From assembly GCF_021272205.1 (NCBI RefSeq), contig NZ_JAJSDX010000004.1:496001-560000 (forward strand): a DNA stretch of 64,000 nt. Reading direction: 5' to 3'. Origin of the DNA: Pantoea sp. Mb-10. Lineage in GTDB: Bacteria > Pseudomonadota > Gammaproteobacteria > Enterobacterales > Enterobacteriaceae. Below the pieces are notes generated by a model, which was not told the DNA's origin, did no database searches, and worked only from the letters and a program-made list of their open reading frames with translations. The translations under genes were made by a program, and so were the position numbers. This document shows, in pieces, positions 1-9,362 of the stretch (positions are counted from its first letter, which is position 1; each line of letters starts with the position of its first letter).

Positions 1-201
1 GAAATTCTGCAGCTGCGTGCGCCCACTTCCCTGGCAATTTGTACGCTGTTGGATAAGCCAGAGCGCCGCGAAGTTGAGGTGCCGGTGGAGTTTGTCGGCT
101 TTACCATTCCCGATGAGTTTGTGGTGGGCTTCGGCATTGACTACGCGCAGCGTTATCGCCATCTACCGTACATCGGAAAAGTGATCCCCACTGGCGAATA
201 A
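1..201 (+). CDS. hpt: Hypoxanthine phosphoribosyltransferase, 3' part
   Basis: This is the last 66 codons of a purine salvage phosphoribosyltransferase that joins hypoxanthine (or guanine) to PRPP in the cytoplasm; the start lies before the window. The visible tail carries the family's C-terminal signature, including [19 protein letters not shown], where the aspartate and aromatic residues normally stack on the purine. The reading frame runs from base 1 to a TAA at 199-201. In E. coli the next gene is the divergent carbonic anhydrase gene can, which is absent here; the ABC transporter gene yadG follows directly. Identity is secure from sequence and synteny, although only the C-terminus is seen. 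Confidence 0.93.
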   Translation, partial: EILQLRAPTSLAICTLLDKPERREVEVPVEFVGFTIPDEFVVGFGIDYAQRYRHLPYIGKVIPTGE

Positions 202-250
202 CCGCACAATCTTCCAAGGCCAACGCCGCTCGCTTACGTTAAGATGCGCA

Positions 251-275
251 GCCCGTAAGTCATTGACTCACGGGC
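251..275 (+). terminator. Hairpin after hpt
   Basis: Arms GCCCGT and ACGGGC enclose a further AGTCA/TGACT pairing about 50 bases after the hpt stop. The U-tract is only a delayed TTTT at 286-289, so it may be a weak or Rho-assisted terminator of hpt. The rest of the 202-444 gap shows no gene on either strand. Confidence 0.4.
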
Positions 276-444
276 GCTGTTCATCTTTTCGGCGTGTGGC
301 GTAGCGTCAACGTCTTGAGGGCGCAGACGCGGCGCTTCGCCTTTGATTTCACAACTGTTATCGCTCAATAACCCCGCAAAGCTGGCGTAAGCGCACTATC
401 ATCTATGTGGCAATGATGTCACGACAACAGGATATGGATTCGTA

Positions 445-1368
445 ATGACTAATGCACTGGAACTTTCCGGGCTGACTAAGACCTATCCCGGCGGCGTACA
501 GGCGCTGAAAGGACTGGATCTCAACGTGGAAGCAGGTGATTTCTACGCGCTGCTGGGGCCAAACGGCGCCGGTAAATCCACCACCATTGGTATTATCAGT
601 TCGCTGGTGAATAAATCCGGCGGCAGCGTGCGCGTCTTTGGCTATGACCTGCAGAAAGACGTCGTTAACGCCAAGCGCCAGCTGGGCCTGGTGCCGCAGG
701 AATTCAACTTTAATCCGTTTGAAACCGTGATGCAGATTGTGGTCAATCAAGCGGGCTATTACGGCGTAGAGCGCCGCGAAGCCAATGCGCGCGCGGAAAA
801 ATACCTCAATCAGCTCGACTTATGGGGCAAGCGAAACGAGCGTGCGCGCATGCTGTCGGGCGGGATGAAACGCCGCTTGATGATTGCCCGTGCGCTGATG
901 CACGAGCCGAAATTGCTGATTCTCGACGAACCTACTGCAGGGGTCGATATTGAGCTGCGCCGTTCAATGTGGGCCTTCCTGAAAGAGCTGAATGCCAAAG
1001 GCACCACCATTATTCTGACCACGCACTATCTGGAAGAAGCCGAGATGCTGTGCCGTAATATCGGCATTATTCAGCGCGGTGAGCTGGTGGAAAACACCTC
1101 CATGAAAGGGCTGCTGTCCAAGCTGAAATCGGAAACCTTCATTCTCGATCTCGCCCCGCGCAGTCCGCTGCCGCATCTGGAAGGCTTCCAGTATCGTCTG
1201 GTTGATACCTCCACGCTGGAAGTCGAAGTGATGCGCGAGCAGGGCCTGAATAGCGTCTTCAGTCAGTTGAGCGCGCAGGGCGTGCAGGTGCTGAGTATGC
1301 GTAACAAAGCCAACCGCCTGGAAGAGCTGTTCGTTGGCCTGACCCAAGGAAAAGGAGCGAAAGTATGA
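445..1368 (+). CDS. yadG: ABC transporter ATP-binding protein YadG
   Basis: This is the ATPase subunit of a putative ABC-2 type exporter; the substrate is unknown. The 307-residue protein has Walker A GPNGAGKST at residues 38-46, the signature LSGGMKRRL at 137-145 and Walker B LLILDEPT at 157-164, followed by the D-loop and a switch histidine in TTHYLEEAE. The extra C-terminal region of about 80 residues is typical of the DrrA/CcmA-like branch. An AGGA at 429-432 precedes the ATG. The stop overlaps the start of yadH by four bases (ATGA), so the two subunits should be made together. Length matches E. coli YadG (308). Confidence 0.95.
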   Translation: MTNALELSGLTKTYPGGVQALKGLDLNVEAGDFYALLGPNGAGKSTTIGIISSLVNKSGGSVRVFGYDLQKDVVNAKRQLGLVPQEFNFNPFETVMQIVVNQAGYYGVERREANARAEKYLNQLDLWGKRNERARMLSGGMKRRLMIARALMHEPKLLILDEPTAGVDIELRRSMWAFLKELNAKGTTIILTTHYLEEAEMLCRNIGIIQRGELVENTSMKGLLSKLKSETFILDLAPRSPLPHLEGFQYRLVDTSTLEVEVMREQGLNSVFSQLSAQGVQVLSMRNKANRLEELFVGLTQGKGAKV

Positions 1369-2135
1369 CCCGTTTGTATTGGGTAGCCCTAAAGAGTATT
1401 TGGGCAAAAGAGATCAACCGCTTTGCCCGCATCTGGATCCAGACGCTGGTGCCGCCGGTGATCACCATGACGCTCTATTTCATCATCTTCGGCAACTTGA
1501 TCGGATCGCGTATTGGCGACATGCATGGCTTCAGCTACATGCAGTTTATCGTACCGGGCCTGATTATGATGGCGGTGATCACTAACGCCTACGCCAACGT
1601 CGCGTCCTCGTTTTTCAGCGCCAAGTTCCAGCGCAACATTGAAGAGCTGCTGGTGGCCCCGGTGCCGACGCACATCATTATTGCCGGTTACGTGGGCGGC
1701 GGTGTGGCACGCGGCGTCTGCGTCGGCGTGCTGGTCACGGCGATTTCGCTGTTTTTCGTGCCGTTTCACGTTCATGCGTGGTCAATGGTGGCCGTGACCT
1801 TACTGTTGACGGCGATTCTGTTCTCCCTGGCGGGCCTGCTGAATGCGGTATTCGCACGCACTTTTGACGATATCAGCCTGATTCCGACGTTTGTGTTGAC
1901 GCCCTTAACCTACCTCGGCGGCGTGTTCTACTCGCTGTCGCTGCTGCCGCCGTTCTGGCAGGCGGTGTCGAAGCTGAATCCGGTGGTGTATATGATCAGC
2001 GGTTTCCGCTACGGCTTTTTGGGCATTAATGACGTGCCGCTGGCGTTTACCCTGTCGGTGCTGATCGCCTTCATCGTGGTGTTCTATATCCTGGTTTACG
2101 CGCTGATCCAGCGCGGGCGCGGCTTACGCACCTGA
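1365..2135 (+). CDS. yadH: ABC-2 type inner-membrane permease YadH
   Basis: This is the membrane subunit that pairs with YadG to form an exporter of unknown substrate in the inner membrane. The 256 residues contain about six hydrophobic segments and the ABC-2 family region around FDDISLIPTFVLTPLTYLGGVFYS, with the conserved GGVFYSLSLLPP stretch before the last helices. The start ATG overlaps the yadG stop and is preceded by AAGGAG within yadG. A bidirectional terminator follows only a few bases after the stop, so yadGH is a two-gene operon facing the panDCB genes. Confidence 0.94.
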   Translation: MTRLYWVALKSIWAKEINRFARIWIQTLVPPVITMTLYFIIFGNLIGSRIGDMHGFSYMQFIVPGLIMMAVITNAYANVASSFFSAKFQRNIEELLVAPVPTHIIIAGYVGGGVARGVCVGVLVTAISLFFVPFHVHAWSMVAVTLLLTAILFSLAGLLNAVFARTFDDISLIPTFVLTPLTYLGGVFYSLSLLPPFWQAVSKLNPVVYMISGFRYGFLGINDVPLAFTLSVLIAFIVVFYILVYALIQRGRGLRT

Positions 2136-2137
2136 TA

Positions 2138-2168
2138 CAAAAAATGCAGCCTCGGCTGCATTTTTTAT
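2138..2168. terminator. Bidirectional terminator between yadH and panD
   Basis: The stem AATGCAGC/GCTGCATT with loop CTCG is flanked by A6 on the left and T6 on the right, so it can end transcription of yadH on the plus strand and of the pan genes on the minus strand. Confidence 0.85.
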
Positions 2169-2188
2169 TTCTGTCTGTCGCGGCCGGA

Positions 2189-2569
2189 TCAGGCCACCTG
2201 CACCGGCAGCGCTTTGGCCAGGCGCTTCATCTCGTTGTCACCCTCAAAGTAGGCGACTTTTGGCTGCCAGCTGCGCGCTACAGCATCCTCAACCTGCACG
2301 TAGGAGCAGATGATCAATAGATCGCCTGCGCAGGCGCAGCGAGCGGCGGCACCGTTCACGGAGATGATTTTAGAGCCGCGCTCCGCCGCAATGGCGTAAG
2401 TGGAGAAGCGCTGGCCGTTGGTGACGTTATAGATGTCGATGGCTTCATATTGCAGAATCCCGGCGGCGTCGAGAAAATCCTGATCGATGGCGCAGGAACC
2501 TTCATAGTGCAGATCGGCCATCGTCACCTTCACGCGGTGTAGTTTGCCTTGTAAAACAGTACGAATCAT
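2189..2569 (-). CDS. panD: Aspartate 1-decarboxylase proenzyme
   Basis: PanD makes beta-alanine from L-aspartate for pantothenate and CoA synthesis. It is a pyruvoyl enzyme made as a proenzyme that cleaves itself between Gly24 and Ser25; the sequence shows YEGSC with exactly this numbering, and the protein has the family length of 126 residues. It lies 40 bases downstream of panC on the same strand, so panB-panC-panD is probably one operon without the interrupting genes found in E. coli. Transcription ends at the hairpin shared with yadH. Confidence 0.97.
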   Translation of the reverse strand: MIRTVLQGKLHRVKVTMADLHYEGSCAIDQDFLDAAGILQYEAIDIYNVTNGQRFSTYAIAAERGSKIISVNGAAARCACAGDLLIICSYVQVEDAVARSWQPKVAYFEGDNEMKRLAKALPVQVA

Positions 2570-2609
2570 AGCGGGTTAACCTTCATTAAGCTGCGAGTAA
2601 ACAACGGTG

Positions 2610-3464
2610 TTATTCCGTCAAATCCACTTGCTGATTATCGATCAGGCGTGCATGTCCCAGCCAGCCTGCCATCAAAATAACGGCGCGCTGGCTGTCCACC
2701 GTCAGCGGTTGCAGCGTGTCGGCGTCGCAGATCGCCAGGCCATCCGGGCGGAAGCCCCGTTCACGCAGCTGCGCTTCAGCCTGTTCAATAATGTCGTCGA
2801 TATGGCGTTCGCCGTTGCTCAAGCGCACCGCCATGCTGTTCATCACCTGACTCAAGCCCGGCGCAATTTGGCGCTCTTCGGCCGTGAGATAGCCGTTGCG
2901 CGAGCTCAATGCCAGTCCATCTTTAGCGCGCACGGTCGGCACGCCCACAATCTGGATGTCAAAGGCCATGTCGGCCACCAGCTTGCGAATAATTGCCAAT
3001 TGCTGAAAATCTTTCTCGCCGAAGCAGGCGATATCGGGCTGCACCAGATTGAACAGTTTGCTGACAATGGTGGCCACCCCGCGAAAATGGCCGGGTCGGC
3101 TGGCACCTTCCAGCAGGGACGAGAGGCCCGGTACCTCGACAAACGTCTGGCTGTCGAGCCCCTGCGGATAGATCTCCGCCGGGGCGGGCGCAAACACCAG
3201 GTCCACGCTGTGACGATTAAGCTTTTCGCAATCGTCCTGCAGGGTGCGCGGATAGCGCGCCAGATCGTCGGCGCGTTCGAATTGCATCGGGTTCACAAAT
3301 ATCGAGACCACCACAATGTCGGCGCGCTCGCGTGCCTCATCCACCAAGGTAAGATGGCCATCGTGCAGGTTGCCCATGGTCGGCACCAGCGCAATACGTT
3401 TACCTTCCTGCCGCCAGCGTCGGATCTCACGGCGCAGCATCGGCAGTGATTCAATAATCAACAC
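2610..3464 (-). CDS. panC: Pantothenate synthetase
   Basis: PanC joins pantoate and beta-alanine with ATP to form pantothenate. The 284-residue protein has the nucleotidyl-transferase HIGH-like motif HDGH at residues 34-37 within [13 protein letters not shown], the pantoate/ATP residues in FGEKDFQQ, and the KMSKS-equivalent LALSSRNG about two thirds along. Only 15 bases separate it from the end of panB, and panD follows, so the two precursors and their condensation enzyme are co-transcribed. Confidence 0.97.
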   Translation of the reverse strand: MLIIESLPMLRREIRRWRQEGKRIALVPTMGNLHDGHLTLVDEARERADIVVVSIFVNPMQFERADDLARYPRTLQDDCEKLNRHSVDLVFAPAPAEIYPQGLDSQTFVEVPGLSSLLEGASRPGHFRGVATIVSKLFNLVQPDIACFGEKDFQQLAIIRKLVADMAFDIQIVGVPTVRAKDGLALSSRNGYLTAEERQIAPGLSQVMNSMAVRLSNGERHIDDIIEQAEAQLRERGFRPDGLAICDADTLQPLTVDSQRAVILMAGWLGHARLIDNQQVDLTE

Positions 3465-3479
3465 TGCAACTCTCCTGGT

Positions 3480-4274
3480 TTACTGAAAACTGTGTTCGGC
3501 AGCGGGATACCGGCCTGCTTCAACGTCGGCAATATACTGGCGAATCGCCGCGCGAATGTCGCCGGTTTCCGCGAGGAAATTTTTTGCGAATTTGGGGATG
3601 TGACCTCCGGTAATGCCCAGCGCATCGTGCATCACTAAAATCTGGCCGTCGGTGACATTGCCCGCGCCGATACCGATCACCGGGATCTGCAGCGCCTGGG
3701 TGACGCGTGCGGCCAGCGCCACCGGCACGCACTCCAATACCATTAGCTGCGCGCCCGCGGCTTCCAGCGCCAGCGCATCTGCCAGCAGCTGCTCCGCCGC
3801 ATCTTCATCGCGACCCTGGACTTTATACCCCCCGAAGATATTTACGGACTGCGGCGTGAGTCCAAGATGGCCGCATACCGGCACGGCGCGCGCGGTCAGC
3901 ATGCTCACCGTTTCTGCCAGCCATGCGCCGCCCTCCAGCTTCACCAGATTGGCGCCCGCGCGCATCAGCTGGGCGGCGCTGTCAAAGGTTTGTTCTGGGG
4001 TGGCATAACTCATGAAGGGCAGATCGGCCATCACCAGCGCATGGGGCGCGCCTCGGCGCACGGCTGTGGTGTGATAAGCAATGTCCGCCACGGTGACGGG
4101 CAGGGTAGAGTCATGGCCCTGCACGGTCATACCGAGCGAATCGCCAATCAACATCACCTGAATACCTTCGTCGGCAAACAGGCGGGCAAAGCTAAAATCA
4201 TACGCCGTCAGCGTGGCAAACTTTTGCCCGCGAGCTTTCATTTGGCGGAGATGGGAAAGGGTGGTGGGTTTCAT
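3480..4274 (-). CDS. panB: Ketopantoate hydroxymethyltransferase
   Basis: PanB transfers a one-carbon unit from methylene-tetrahydrofolate to alpha-ketoisovalerate, the first committed pantothenate step. The 264-residue TIM-barrel protein shows the Mg-binding motifs IGDSLGM and MADLPFMSY and the substrate loop LVKLEGG, and the expected glutamate in LECVP. It is the first gene of the panB-panC-panD group. folK lies 81 bases upstream on the same strand, so panB may share transcripts with pcnB-folK or have its own promoter in that gap. Confidence 0.97.
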   Translation of the reverse strand: MKPTTLSHLRQMKARGQKFATLTAYDFSFARLFADEGIQVMLIGDSLGMTVQGHDSTLPVTVADIAYHTTAVRRGAPHALVMADLPFMSYATPEQTFDSAAQLMRAGANLVKLEGGAWLAETVSMLTARAVPVCGHLGLTPQSVNIFGGYKVQGRDEDAAEQLLADALALEAAGAQLMVLECVPVALAARVTQALQIPVIGIGAGNVTDGQILVMHDALGITGGHIPKFAKNFLAETGDIRAAIRQYIADVEAGRYPAAEHSFQ

Positions 4275-4355
4275 TGCGCGCTCCAGGTAAATCGGCTGCG
4301 CGCAGTGTACTGGATTAGCGAAAAACGCGATACGTTCGCTACGGTATTATCACCG

Positions 4356-4841
4356 TCAGGATACCCAAGGGTGAATGGCGCTGCAATCAAGCGTGGCAAG
4401 GATGCCCGCCAGCGGCTGGCCGGTCGGCAGGCGCAGCGTAGGGGCAATCTCCAGCAACGGCAGCAGCATAAAGGCGCGGTTATGCATATCGTAGTGCGGC
4501 ACCGTCAGACGCGGCGTATGGATCACGGCGCTGCCGAACAGCATGATGTCGATATCCAGCGTGCGCGGCCCCCAGCGCTCCGCTTTACGCACGCGACCGT
4601 GCTCCTGTTCGATGCGCTGGGTGTGATCCAGCAGCGCGTCGGCGTCGAGTTCGGTATCCAGCGCCACAACCGCGTTCAGGTAATCGGGCTGGTCAGCAGG
4701 ACCATACGGCGGCGTACGATAGAACGAGGAGGTCGCCACGCGGTGAGTATGCGGTATCGCATCCAGCGTGGCGAGCGCAGCGTCCACCTGCTGTAGCGGA
4801 TCGGCCAGGTTACTGCCCAGCGCCAGATACGCCCGGATCAT
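4356..4841 (-). CDS. folK: HPPK, 6-hydroxymethyl-dihydropterin pyrophosphokinase
   Basis: FolK moves pyrophosphate from ATP to 6-hydroxymethyl-7,8-dihydropterin in folate synthesis. The 161-residue protein opens with [10 protein letters not shown] and carries the catalytic motif [13 protein letters not shown] with the two Mg-binding aspartates. Its start overlaps the pcnB stop by four bases, the same coupling as in E. coli, so its translation probably depends on pcnB. Confidence 0.97.
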   Translation of the reverse strand: MIRAYLALGSNLADPLQQVDAALATLDAIPHTHRVATSSFYRTPPYGPADQPDYLNAVVALDTELDADALLDHTQRIEQEHGRVRKAERWGPRTLDIDIMLFGSAVIHTPRLTVPHYDMHNRAFMLLPLLEIAPTLRLPTGQPLAGILATLDCSAIHPWVS

Positions 4842-6247
4842 TGGGCGTTACTGTCTCGGCGAGGACCGGAAGGACGACGACGCGGACGGCGTGGTTTACG
4901 GCGCGGCGCCGGATCGTCGCCCAGCGTGTTGAGCATGGTTTTCTGCTGCACCGGCACGGCGGACTGGAACTCGCCCCACCAGTGTGTCAGACGCTGCAGC
5001 TCCGGATTGTTCTCCACCTCAGCGCGCAGCGCCAGCAGATCGTAAGCGGCGCGGAATTTCGGATGCTCCATCAGCTTCCACGCCCGTTTGCCGTGGCGGC
5101 GAGAGATCCGCAGCTGTAGCTGCCAAATATCGCGGATCAGCGTGGTGATACGTTTTGGAATCGCCAGCGCGCGGCAGGCTTCATCCAGCGTCTCATTCAT
5201 CGACAGGGCAAACGCGTCGTAGTAGGTCAGACCGCTCTCCTGGGCGATGCGCTCTGCCGACTCCAGCTGCGGATACCAGAACATGGCGGCAAACAAGAAC
5301 GCCGGATTCACGCGCATATCATTGTGCAGGCGGGTATCGGTGTTTTTCAGCACCTGCGCCACCATGCGTTCCATAAAGCTGTCGCCCTGTTCGGTAAAAT
5401 GACGAGCCAGCGTCGGGAACAGGGGCTGGAACAGCTGATATTCACGCAGCATTTGATAGGTGCGGAATCCGTAGCCAGCCTGCAGCAGTTTGAGCGACTC
5501 CTCAAACAGGCGCGCAGGCGGGATATCATTCAGCAGCGTGGCCAGGCGAGGAATCGGCTCGGCGGTCTCTGCGGCGACTTGCATGTCCAGCTTGGCCGCA
5601 AAGCGTATCACGCGCAGCATGCGCACCGGATCTTCACGGTAGCGCGTTTCCGGATCGCCAATCAGGCGAATGACGCCCGCTTCAAGATCCTGCAGTCCGC
5701 CCACATAATCACGCACCGTAAAGTCCGCCACGCTGTAGTAGAGGCTGTTGATGGTGAGATCGCGGCGCTGGGCATCGTCTTCGATGTTGCCAAAGATGTT
5801 GTCGCGCAGCAGCATGCCATTCTGGCCACGCTGCGAACTGTTGCGATCGTCGTCCTGCTCTTCCTGATGGTGGCCGCGGAAGGTTGCCACTTCAATCACT
5901 TCCGGTCCAAACATCACATGGGCAAGACGAAAACGGCGGCCGACCAGACGGCAATTGCGGAACAGCTTGCGCATCTCGTCTGGCGTAGCGTTGGTGGTGA
6001 TATCAAAGTCCTTCGGCTTTTTACCCAGCAGCAGATCGCGCACGCCGCCGCCTACCAGGTAAGCTTCAAAACCGGCTTTGTTGAGGCGATACAGCACCTT
6101 AAGGGCGTTTTCGCTGATATCTTTGCGTGAGATATTATGGCTTTCTCGGGGAATGACCGTCATCAGACTTTCAGTTTCCACCTCTTCAGGCACTTCCTCG
6201 TCACGCTTGAGGACTCTCCGGCAAAAATTGGCGACTCGGGTAAAAAT
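4838..6247 (-). CDS. pcnB: Poly(A) polymerase I, started at an ATT codon
   Basis: PcnB adds poly(A) tails to RNA 3' ends and so promotes RNA decay and plasmid copy-number control. I place the start at an ATT at 6245-6247: translation from there reads [18 protein letters not shown], which matches the accepted N-terminus of E. coli PcnB, itself known to start at AUU. A GAGGTG Shine-Dalgarno lies six bases before. The first internal GTG (6191-6193) would delete 18 conserved residues. The 469-residue product has the nucleotidyltransferase motif GGGVRD from residue 66 and catalytic D80 and D82 in KDFDITT, plus a basic C-terminal tail. An ATT start should keep expression low. Confidence 0.93.
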   Translation of the reverse strand: MFTRVANFCRRVLKRDEEVPEEVETESLMTVIPRESHNISRKDISENALKVLYRLNKAGFEAYLVGGGVRDLLLGKKPKDFDITTNATPDEMRKLFRNCRLVGRRFRLAHVMFGPEVIEVATFRGHHQEEQDDDRNSSQRGQNGMLLRDNIFGNIEDDAQRRDLTINSLYYSVADFTVRDYVGGLQDLEAGVIRLIGDPETRYREDPVRMLRVIRFAAKLDMQVAAETAEPIPRLATLLNDIPPARLFEESLKLLQAGYGFRTYQMLREYQLFQPLFPTLARHFTEQGDSFMERMVAQVLKNTDTRLHNDMRVNPAFLFAAMFWYPQLESAERIAQESGLTYYDAFALSMNETLDEACRALAIPKRITTLIRDIWQLQLRISRRHGKRAWKLMEHPKFRAAYDLLALRAEVENNPELQRLTHWWGEFQSAVPVQQKTMLNTLGDDPAPRRKPRRPRRRPSGPRRDSNAQ

Positions 6248-6285
6248 GGGACACCTCGACAGTGAGAAAATGGGTGTGAATAAAA

Positions 6286-7221
6286 TCAGCGGCTAATCAT
6301 AGCCTGTTGCGAACCATTTAGGAATGATGTTGTCATCTCGGGCGAGATTCGGGCGTTGTCTCGGGGAAGAGACGTGATATTCCACTGCGCTACCGCACGT
6401 TCCAGCAGCCTATCGCGCGTTTCGTCCTGCCAGCCTGGCGCAACGGGTTGACCAAGAAAGCGCAGCGCCTGCACCAGCAGAGGACGCGCGTCACCCTCGG
6501 GCAGCGGCGGCGCATGATTCTGCTTGGAGAGCTTGTTTCCGTCGGGGTTCATTGCCAGCGGCAGATGCAGATAGTCCGGTACTGACCAGCCAAACTGCTG
6601 ATAGAGCGCAATTTGCCTAACGGTGGGATCAATCAAATCCGCGCCGCGCACAATCTCGGTCACACCCTGAAAGTGGTCGTCAACCACCACCGCCAGGTTG
6701 TAGGCAAACAGGCCGTCGCGCCGATGGATAATAAAATCTTCTTCCGCCAGCCGCGTGTCCGCCGCCAGATAGCCATGCAAACGATCGTGAAAGCCGTAGA
6801 CCGGCGCGTGCTGGCGCAGACGCAATGCCGCATTCTGCGCAGGCAGGTGGCGGTCGCGGCAGTGCCCGTCATACACGCCGCCTATTTTTTGAATCCGGCT
6901 ACGCGGACAGGTACAGAAATAACTCTGGCGATGCTGCTGCAGCCAGCTTAGCGCGGCGCGGTAGGCCTCGTGGCGCGCTGATTGCCAGAGCACCTCGCCG
7001 TCCCACCCTAAGCCGTAGTGCTCAAGCTGCTTCAGAATACGGCTTGCAGCACCGGCCACTTCGCGCGGCGGATCGATATCTTCTATACGCACCAGCCAGC
7101 GGCCCTGCTGCGCGCGCGCGCTCAGGTAGCTGCCAAGCGCAGCGATCAGCGAACCAAAGTGCAAATCTCCGGAAGGAGAGGGAGCGAAACGTCCGATGCA
7201 GGGGGAGAGGGAGGTCTTCAT
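6286..7221 (-). CDS. gluQ: Glutamyl-queuosine tRNA(Asp) synthetase
   Basis: GluQ is a GluRS-like enzyme without the anticodon-binding domain; it attaches glutamate to the queuosine at position 34 of tRNA-Asp. The 311-residue protein has the HIGH-like [11 protein letters not shown] (14-24), the zinc ligands C103, C105, Y117 and C121, and the KMSKS-like KLSKQNHA. The reading frame is open further upstream into dksA, but family alignment begins at [15 protein letters not shown], so the ATG at 7219-7221 is chosen; its Shine-Dalgarno is poor. dksA lies upstream with a strong hairpin between, as described for the Shigella dksA-gluQ pair. Confidence 0.94.
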   Translation of the reverse strand: MKTSLSPCIGRFAPSPSGDLHFGSLIAALGSYLSARAQQGRWLVRIEDIDPPREVAGAASRILKQLEHYGLGWDGEVLWQSARHEAYRAALSWLQQHRQSYFCTCPRSRIQKIGGVYDGHCRDRHLPAQNAALRLRQHAPVYGFHDRLHGYLAADTRLAEEDFIIHRRDGLFAYNLAVVVDDHFQGVTEIVRGADLIDPTVRQIALYQQFGWSVPDYLHLPLAMNPDGNKLSKQNHAPPLPEGDARPLLVQALRFLGQPVAPGWQDETRDRLLERAVAQWNITSLPRDNARISPEMTTSFLNGSQQAMISR

Positions 7222-7233
7222 GATGCAGTGGTG

Positions 7234-7270
7234 CGCACAGCGGAAAAATGCGTTTTTCCTCCGCTGTGCG
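7234..7270 (-). terminator. Strong hairpin between dksA and gluQ
   Basis: An 11-base perfect stem (CGCACAGCGGA with its complement, 7234-7244 and 7260-7270) encloses a second pairing GGAAAAA/TTTTTCC. It ends 12 bases before the gluQ start. A transcription terminator at this position is known to limit gluQ expression from the dksA promoter in Shigella; here there is no U-tract after the outer stem, so it may act as attenuator or as a block on gluQ translation. Confidence 0.55.
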
Positions 7271-7291
7271 GCAACCGTCTTCTCGCGGTCA

Positions 7292-7747
7292 TTAGCCCGC
7301 CATCTGCTTCTCGCGAATTTCTGCCAGCGTTTTGCAATCAATGCAAAGGTCGGCAGTCGGTCGCGCTTCCAGACGACGAATGCCAATTTCAACGCCGCAG
7401 GATTCGCAGTAGCCGAAGTCGTCGTCTTCCACTTTCTTCAGCGTTTTCTCAATCTTTTTAATGAGTTTACGCTCGCGATCGCGGTTTCGCAGTTCCAGGC
7501 TGAATTCCTCTTCCTGCGCGGCACGATCGACCGGATCGGGGAAGTTAGCGGCCTCGTCCTGCATGTGCGACACAGTACGGTCAACTTCATCCCGAAGTTG
7601 GTTACGCCAGGCTTCCAGAATCTTGCGGAAATGGGTCAGCTGGGCGTCGTTCATGTACTCTTCGCCCGGTTTCTCCTGATACGGCTCCACACCAGCGATG
7701 GCGAGGATACTCAGGGACGATGTTTTACGGTTTTGCCCTTCTTGCAT
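7292..7747 (-). CDS. dksA: RNA polymerase-binding transcription factor DksA
   Basis: DksA binds in the RNA polymerase secondary channel and, with ppGpp, inhibits rRNA promoters and activates amino-acid promoters. The 151-residue product is almost identical to the E. coli protein: coiled-coil tip FPDPVDRAA with the key aspartates near residues 71 and 74, and a four-cysteine zinc finger CESC...CIDC near 114-138. The start at [11 protein letters not shown] follows AGGAGA; a longer in-frame extension of seven codons is not conserved. gluQ lies downstream on the same strand. Confidence 0.98.
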   Translation of the reverse strand: MQEGQNRKTSSLSILAIAGVEPYQEKPGEEYMNDAQLTHFRKILEAWRNQLRDEVDRTVSHMQDEAANFPDPVDRAAQEEEFSLELRNRDRERKLIKKIEKTLKKVEDDDFGYCESCGVEIGIRRLEARPTADLCIDCKTLAEIREKQMAG

Positions 7748-7928
7748 GTTGTTTCTCCTGGATAACACGCACCACCCTTCCTGTATTAAGTTGCTGCACG
7801 AGGGCTGTGCTCATTTGTCCGAGTGCCAGACAATGTCTTGCACCTGGACTCACTCCCTTGCCGACTTCCCGCAACTCAACGTATTCAGGGTATATCGATT
7901 CCCATCAGGGAAAAAAAACAGGTCGCTA

Positions 7929-7957
7929 TAAATAGCAGAAGCCATCAAGGTTGGCAA
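7929..7957 (-). promoter_or_regulatory. Candidate sigma70 promoter for dksA
   Basis: Read on the minus strand, TTGCCA (7957-7952), a 17-base spacer and TATTTA (7934-7929) form a good sigma70 match about 180 bases before the dksA start. It lies in the 301-base gap 7748-8048 between dksA and sfsA, in which I see no gene on either strand. Confidence 0.45.
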
Positions 7958-8048
7958 TTATTCATCGCTACACCTTGACAACACGGTGCGAAAAAGCGTA
8001 ATTGCAGCTCGCTCAAGGCTATTTTGACACGCAAAATCGCTTTTACTA

Positions 8049-8765
8049 TTACAGAACGGGGTAAATGGACTGCGCCACTGGCCGAGTGAGTAATATTTGA
8101 GCGGGCGTGATCTCTGCGCGATATGCTAACACTTCCACACCGCAACGCTGCGCCTGTCCGAACAGTTCTGCGTACTGGGCATCAATATGATGCGCCGGGG
8201 AAACGTCCTCAATCCCCGTGTGCAGAACAGCAAATAACAAAACGGCTCGATGGCCTTCCGCCACAATCTTACTCAATTCGCGCAGATGCTTCTGCCCACG
8301 AGTCGTCACCGCATCCGGAAAATAGCCTTTACCCTGCTGTAACAGGGTGACGGATTTCACTTCAATATAGCAGTTCGCTTTGTCCGCCGCCTGTAAGAGG
8401 AAATCAATTCTGCTTTTTTCCGCGCCATATTTCACTTCGCTGCGGCACGAGCTGTAAGCGGATAATTCCGGAATCGCATCATGCGCCAGGGCTTCACGTA
8501 CCAGCGCGTTGGCGCGTAGCGTGTTGACGCAGATCAGATGGCCCTGCTGCGTTTCAGTGAGCTCCCAGCTGTGGGGATACTTGCGCGTGGTGCTGGAGGA
8601 CGTGGAATACCACACGGTATCGCCGGGCGTGGCGCAGCCCGTCATGGCACCGGTGTTGGCGCAGTGTAGCGTCAGCGTGTCGCCGGCGGGGGTGACCACA
8701 TCGGCTAAAAAACGTTTGTAACGGGCGATCAGCCGTGCCGGCTGTAACGGGGGATCAAACAGCAT
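8049..8765 (-). CDS. sfsA: SfsA family DNA/RNA-binding protein
   Basis: SfsA was named for stimulating maltose-sugar fermentation in E. coli; it binds DNA and has a nuclease-like fold, but its precise role is unsettled. The 238-residue protein has the family features [12 protein letters not shown] near the N-terminus, the central RIDFLL and [10 protein letters not shown] motifs resembling a restriction-endonuclease core, and the C-terminal [10 protein letters not shown]. Its ATG directly follows the thpR stop (TAA then ATG with no base between), so it is translationally coupled to thpR. Confidence 0.93.
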   Translation of the reverse strand: MLFDPPLQPARLIARYKRFLADVVTPAGDTLTLHCANTGAMTGCATPGDTVWYSTSSSTTRKYPHSWELTETQQGHLICVNTLRANALVREALAHDAIPELSAYSSCRSEVKYGAEKSRIDFLLQAADKANCYIEVKSVTLLQQGKGYFPDAVTTRGQKHLRELSKIVAEGHRAVLLFAVLHTGIEDVSPAHHIDAQYAELFGQAQRCGVEVLAYRAEITPAQILLTRPVAQSIYPVL

Positions 8766-9305
8766 TTAGGCTCCAGAAGGCGGTGAGAGAGGCCACTGCG
8801 CCAGGCGTTTGTAGCGCGTGCGTCCCTGCGCATAGGTTGAGGCAAACAGGGCAAAGTGCGTAACCTGCATCTGCCAGTGGAAACCGCGTGGCGGCAGTGC
8901 GATAGGCGACGTGACGTGACGCAGCAGCGTGACGTGAGGATGAAACGGCTGCGTGCCCTGCGCGCAACCGTGGCGTGCGGCCTGCGCGCGCAGCAGGCTC
9001 GCCAATTGCAGCAGTCCGCGCGGCGCGCGCTGGCAGCCCAGCCACACAACGCCTGGCCGCGGCCAATGGCCCGCATCATCCAGATCGAGGGTAAAGCGCG
9101 GCTGATGGATGCGCGCAGCCAGCTGTTGCAGCGTCTGCGACGTCGCCGCGTTGACCTCGCCAAGAAACGCCAGAGTGAGATGCAGATTGGCCGCCGCCAC
9201 GGGTTTTCCCGCCTCGTCGGGGAAATTGTCAGCTCGCCATTGCACAAGCGTCTGCTGAAGCGCGGCGGGCAGTTCGAGGGCAAAAAAGAGGCGCTGCGTG
9301 GTCAT
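8766..9305 (-). CDS. thpR: RNA 2',3'-cyclic phosphodiesterase (2H family)
   Basis: ThpR (LigT) opens 2',3'-cyclic phosphates on RNA and can join tRNA halves by a 2'-5' bond in vitro. The 179-residue protein carries the two HxT motifs of the 2H phosphoesterases: HLTLAFL starting at H42 and HPHVTLL near residue 125, plus the conserved DDAGHWPRPGVVWLG. It is the first gene of a thpR-sfsA pair and is transcribed away from hrpB, with about 57 bases between the two starts, which must hold both promoters. Confidence 0.94.
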   Translation of the reverse strand: MTTQRLFFALELPAALQQTLVQWRADNFPDEAGKPVAAANLHLTLAFLGEVNAATSQTLQQLAARIHQPRFTLDLDDAGHWPRPGVVWLGCQRAPRGLLQLASLLRAQAARHGCAQGTQPFHPHVTLLRHVTSPIALPPRGFHWQMQVTHFALFASTYAQGRTRYKRLAQWPLSPPSGA

Positions 9306-9325
9306 GGGTGGGCGTGGCCGGGTAG

Positions 9326-9334
9326 TGCTACAAT
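9326..9334 (+). promoter_or_regulatory. Extended -10 element, likely hrpB promoter
   Basis: TGCTACAAT is an extended -10 (TGN followed by TACAAT) in the short thpR/hrpB divergent gap; no clear -35 is visible, as is common for extended -10 promoters. Its presence argues that the in-frame ATG at 9333-9335 is promoter sequence rather than the start codon. Confidence 0.35.
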
Positions 9335-9362
9335 GCGCGCCATCTTAGCACAGGAGCGGGAG

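Noticed and set aside
2607..3449. 280-codon frame antisense to panC
   Set aside because: Shadow of panC; no ribosome site or known family.
7222..7392. 57-codon N-terminal extension of gluQ into dksA
   Set aside because: The extension overlaps the dksA end and the hairpin and is not conserved in the GluQ family, which begins at the GRFAPSPSG region.
9333..9362. ATG start for hrpB at 9333
   Set aside because: It has no Shine-Dalgarno and lies inside a TACAAT -10 element; the TTG at 9363 has AGGAG at the right distance and fits the E. coli protein.
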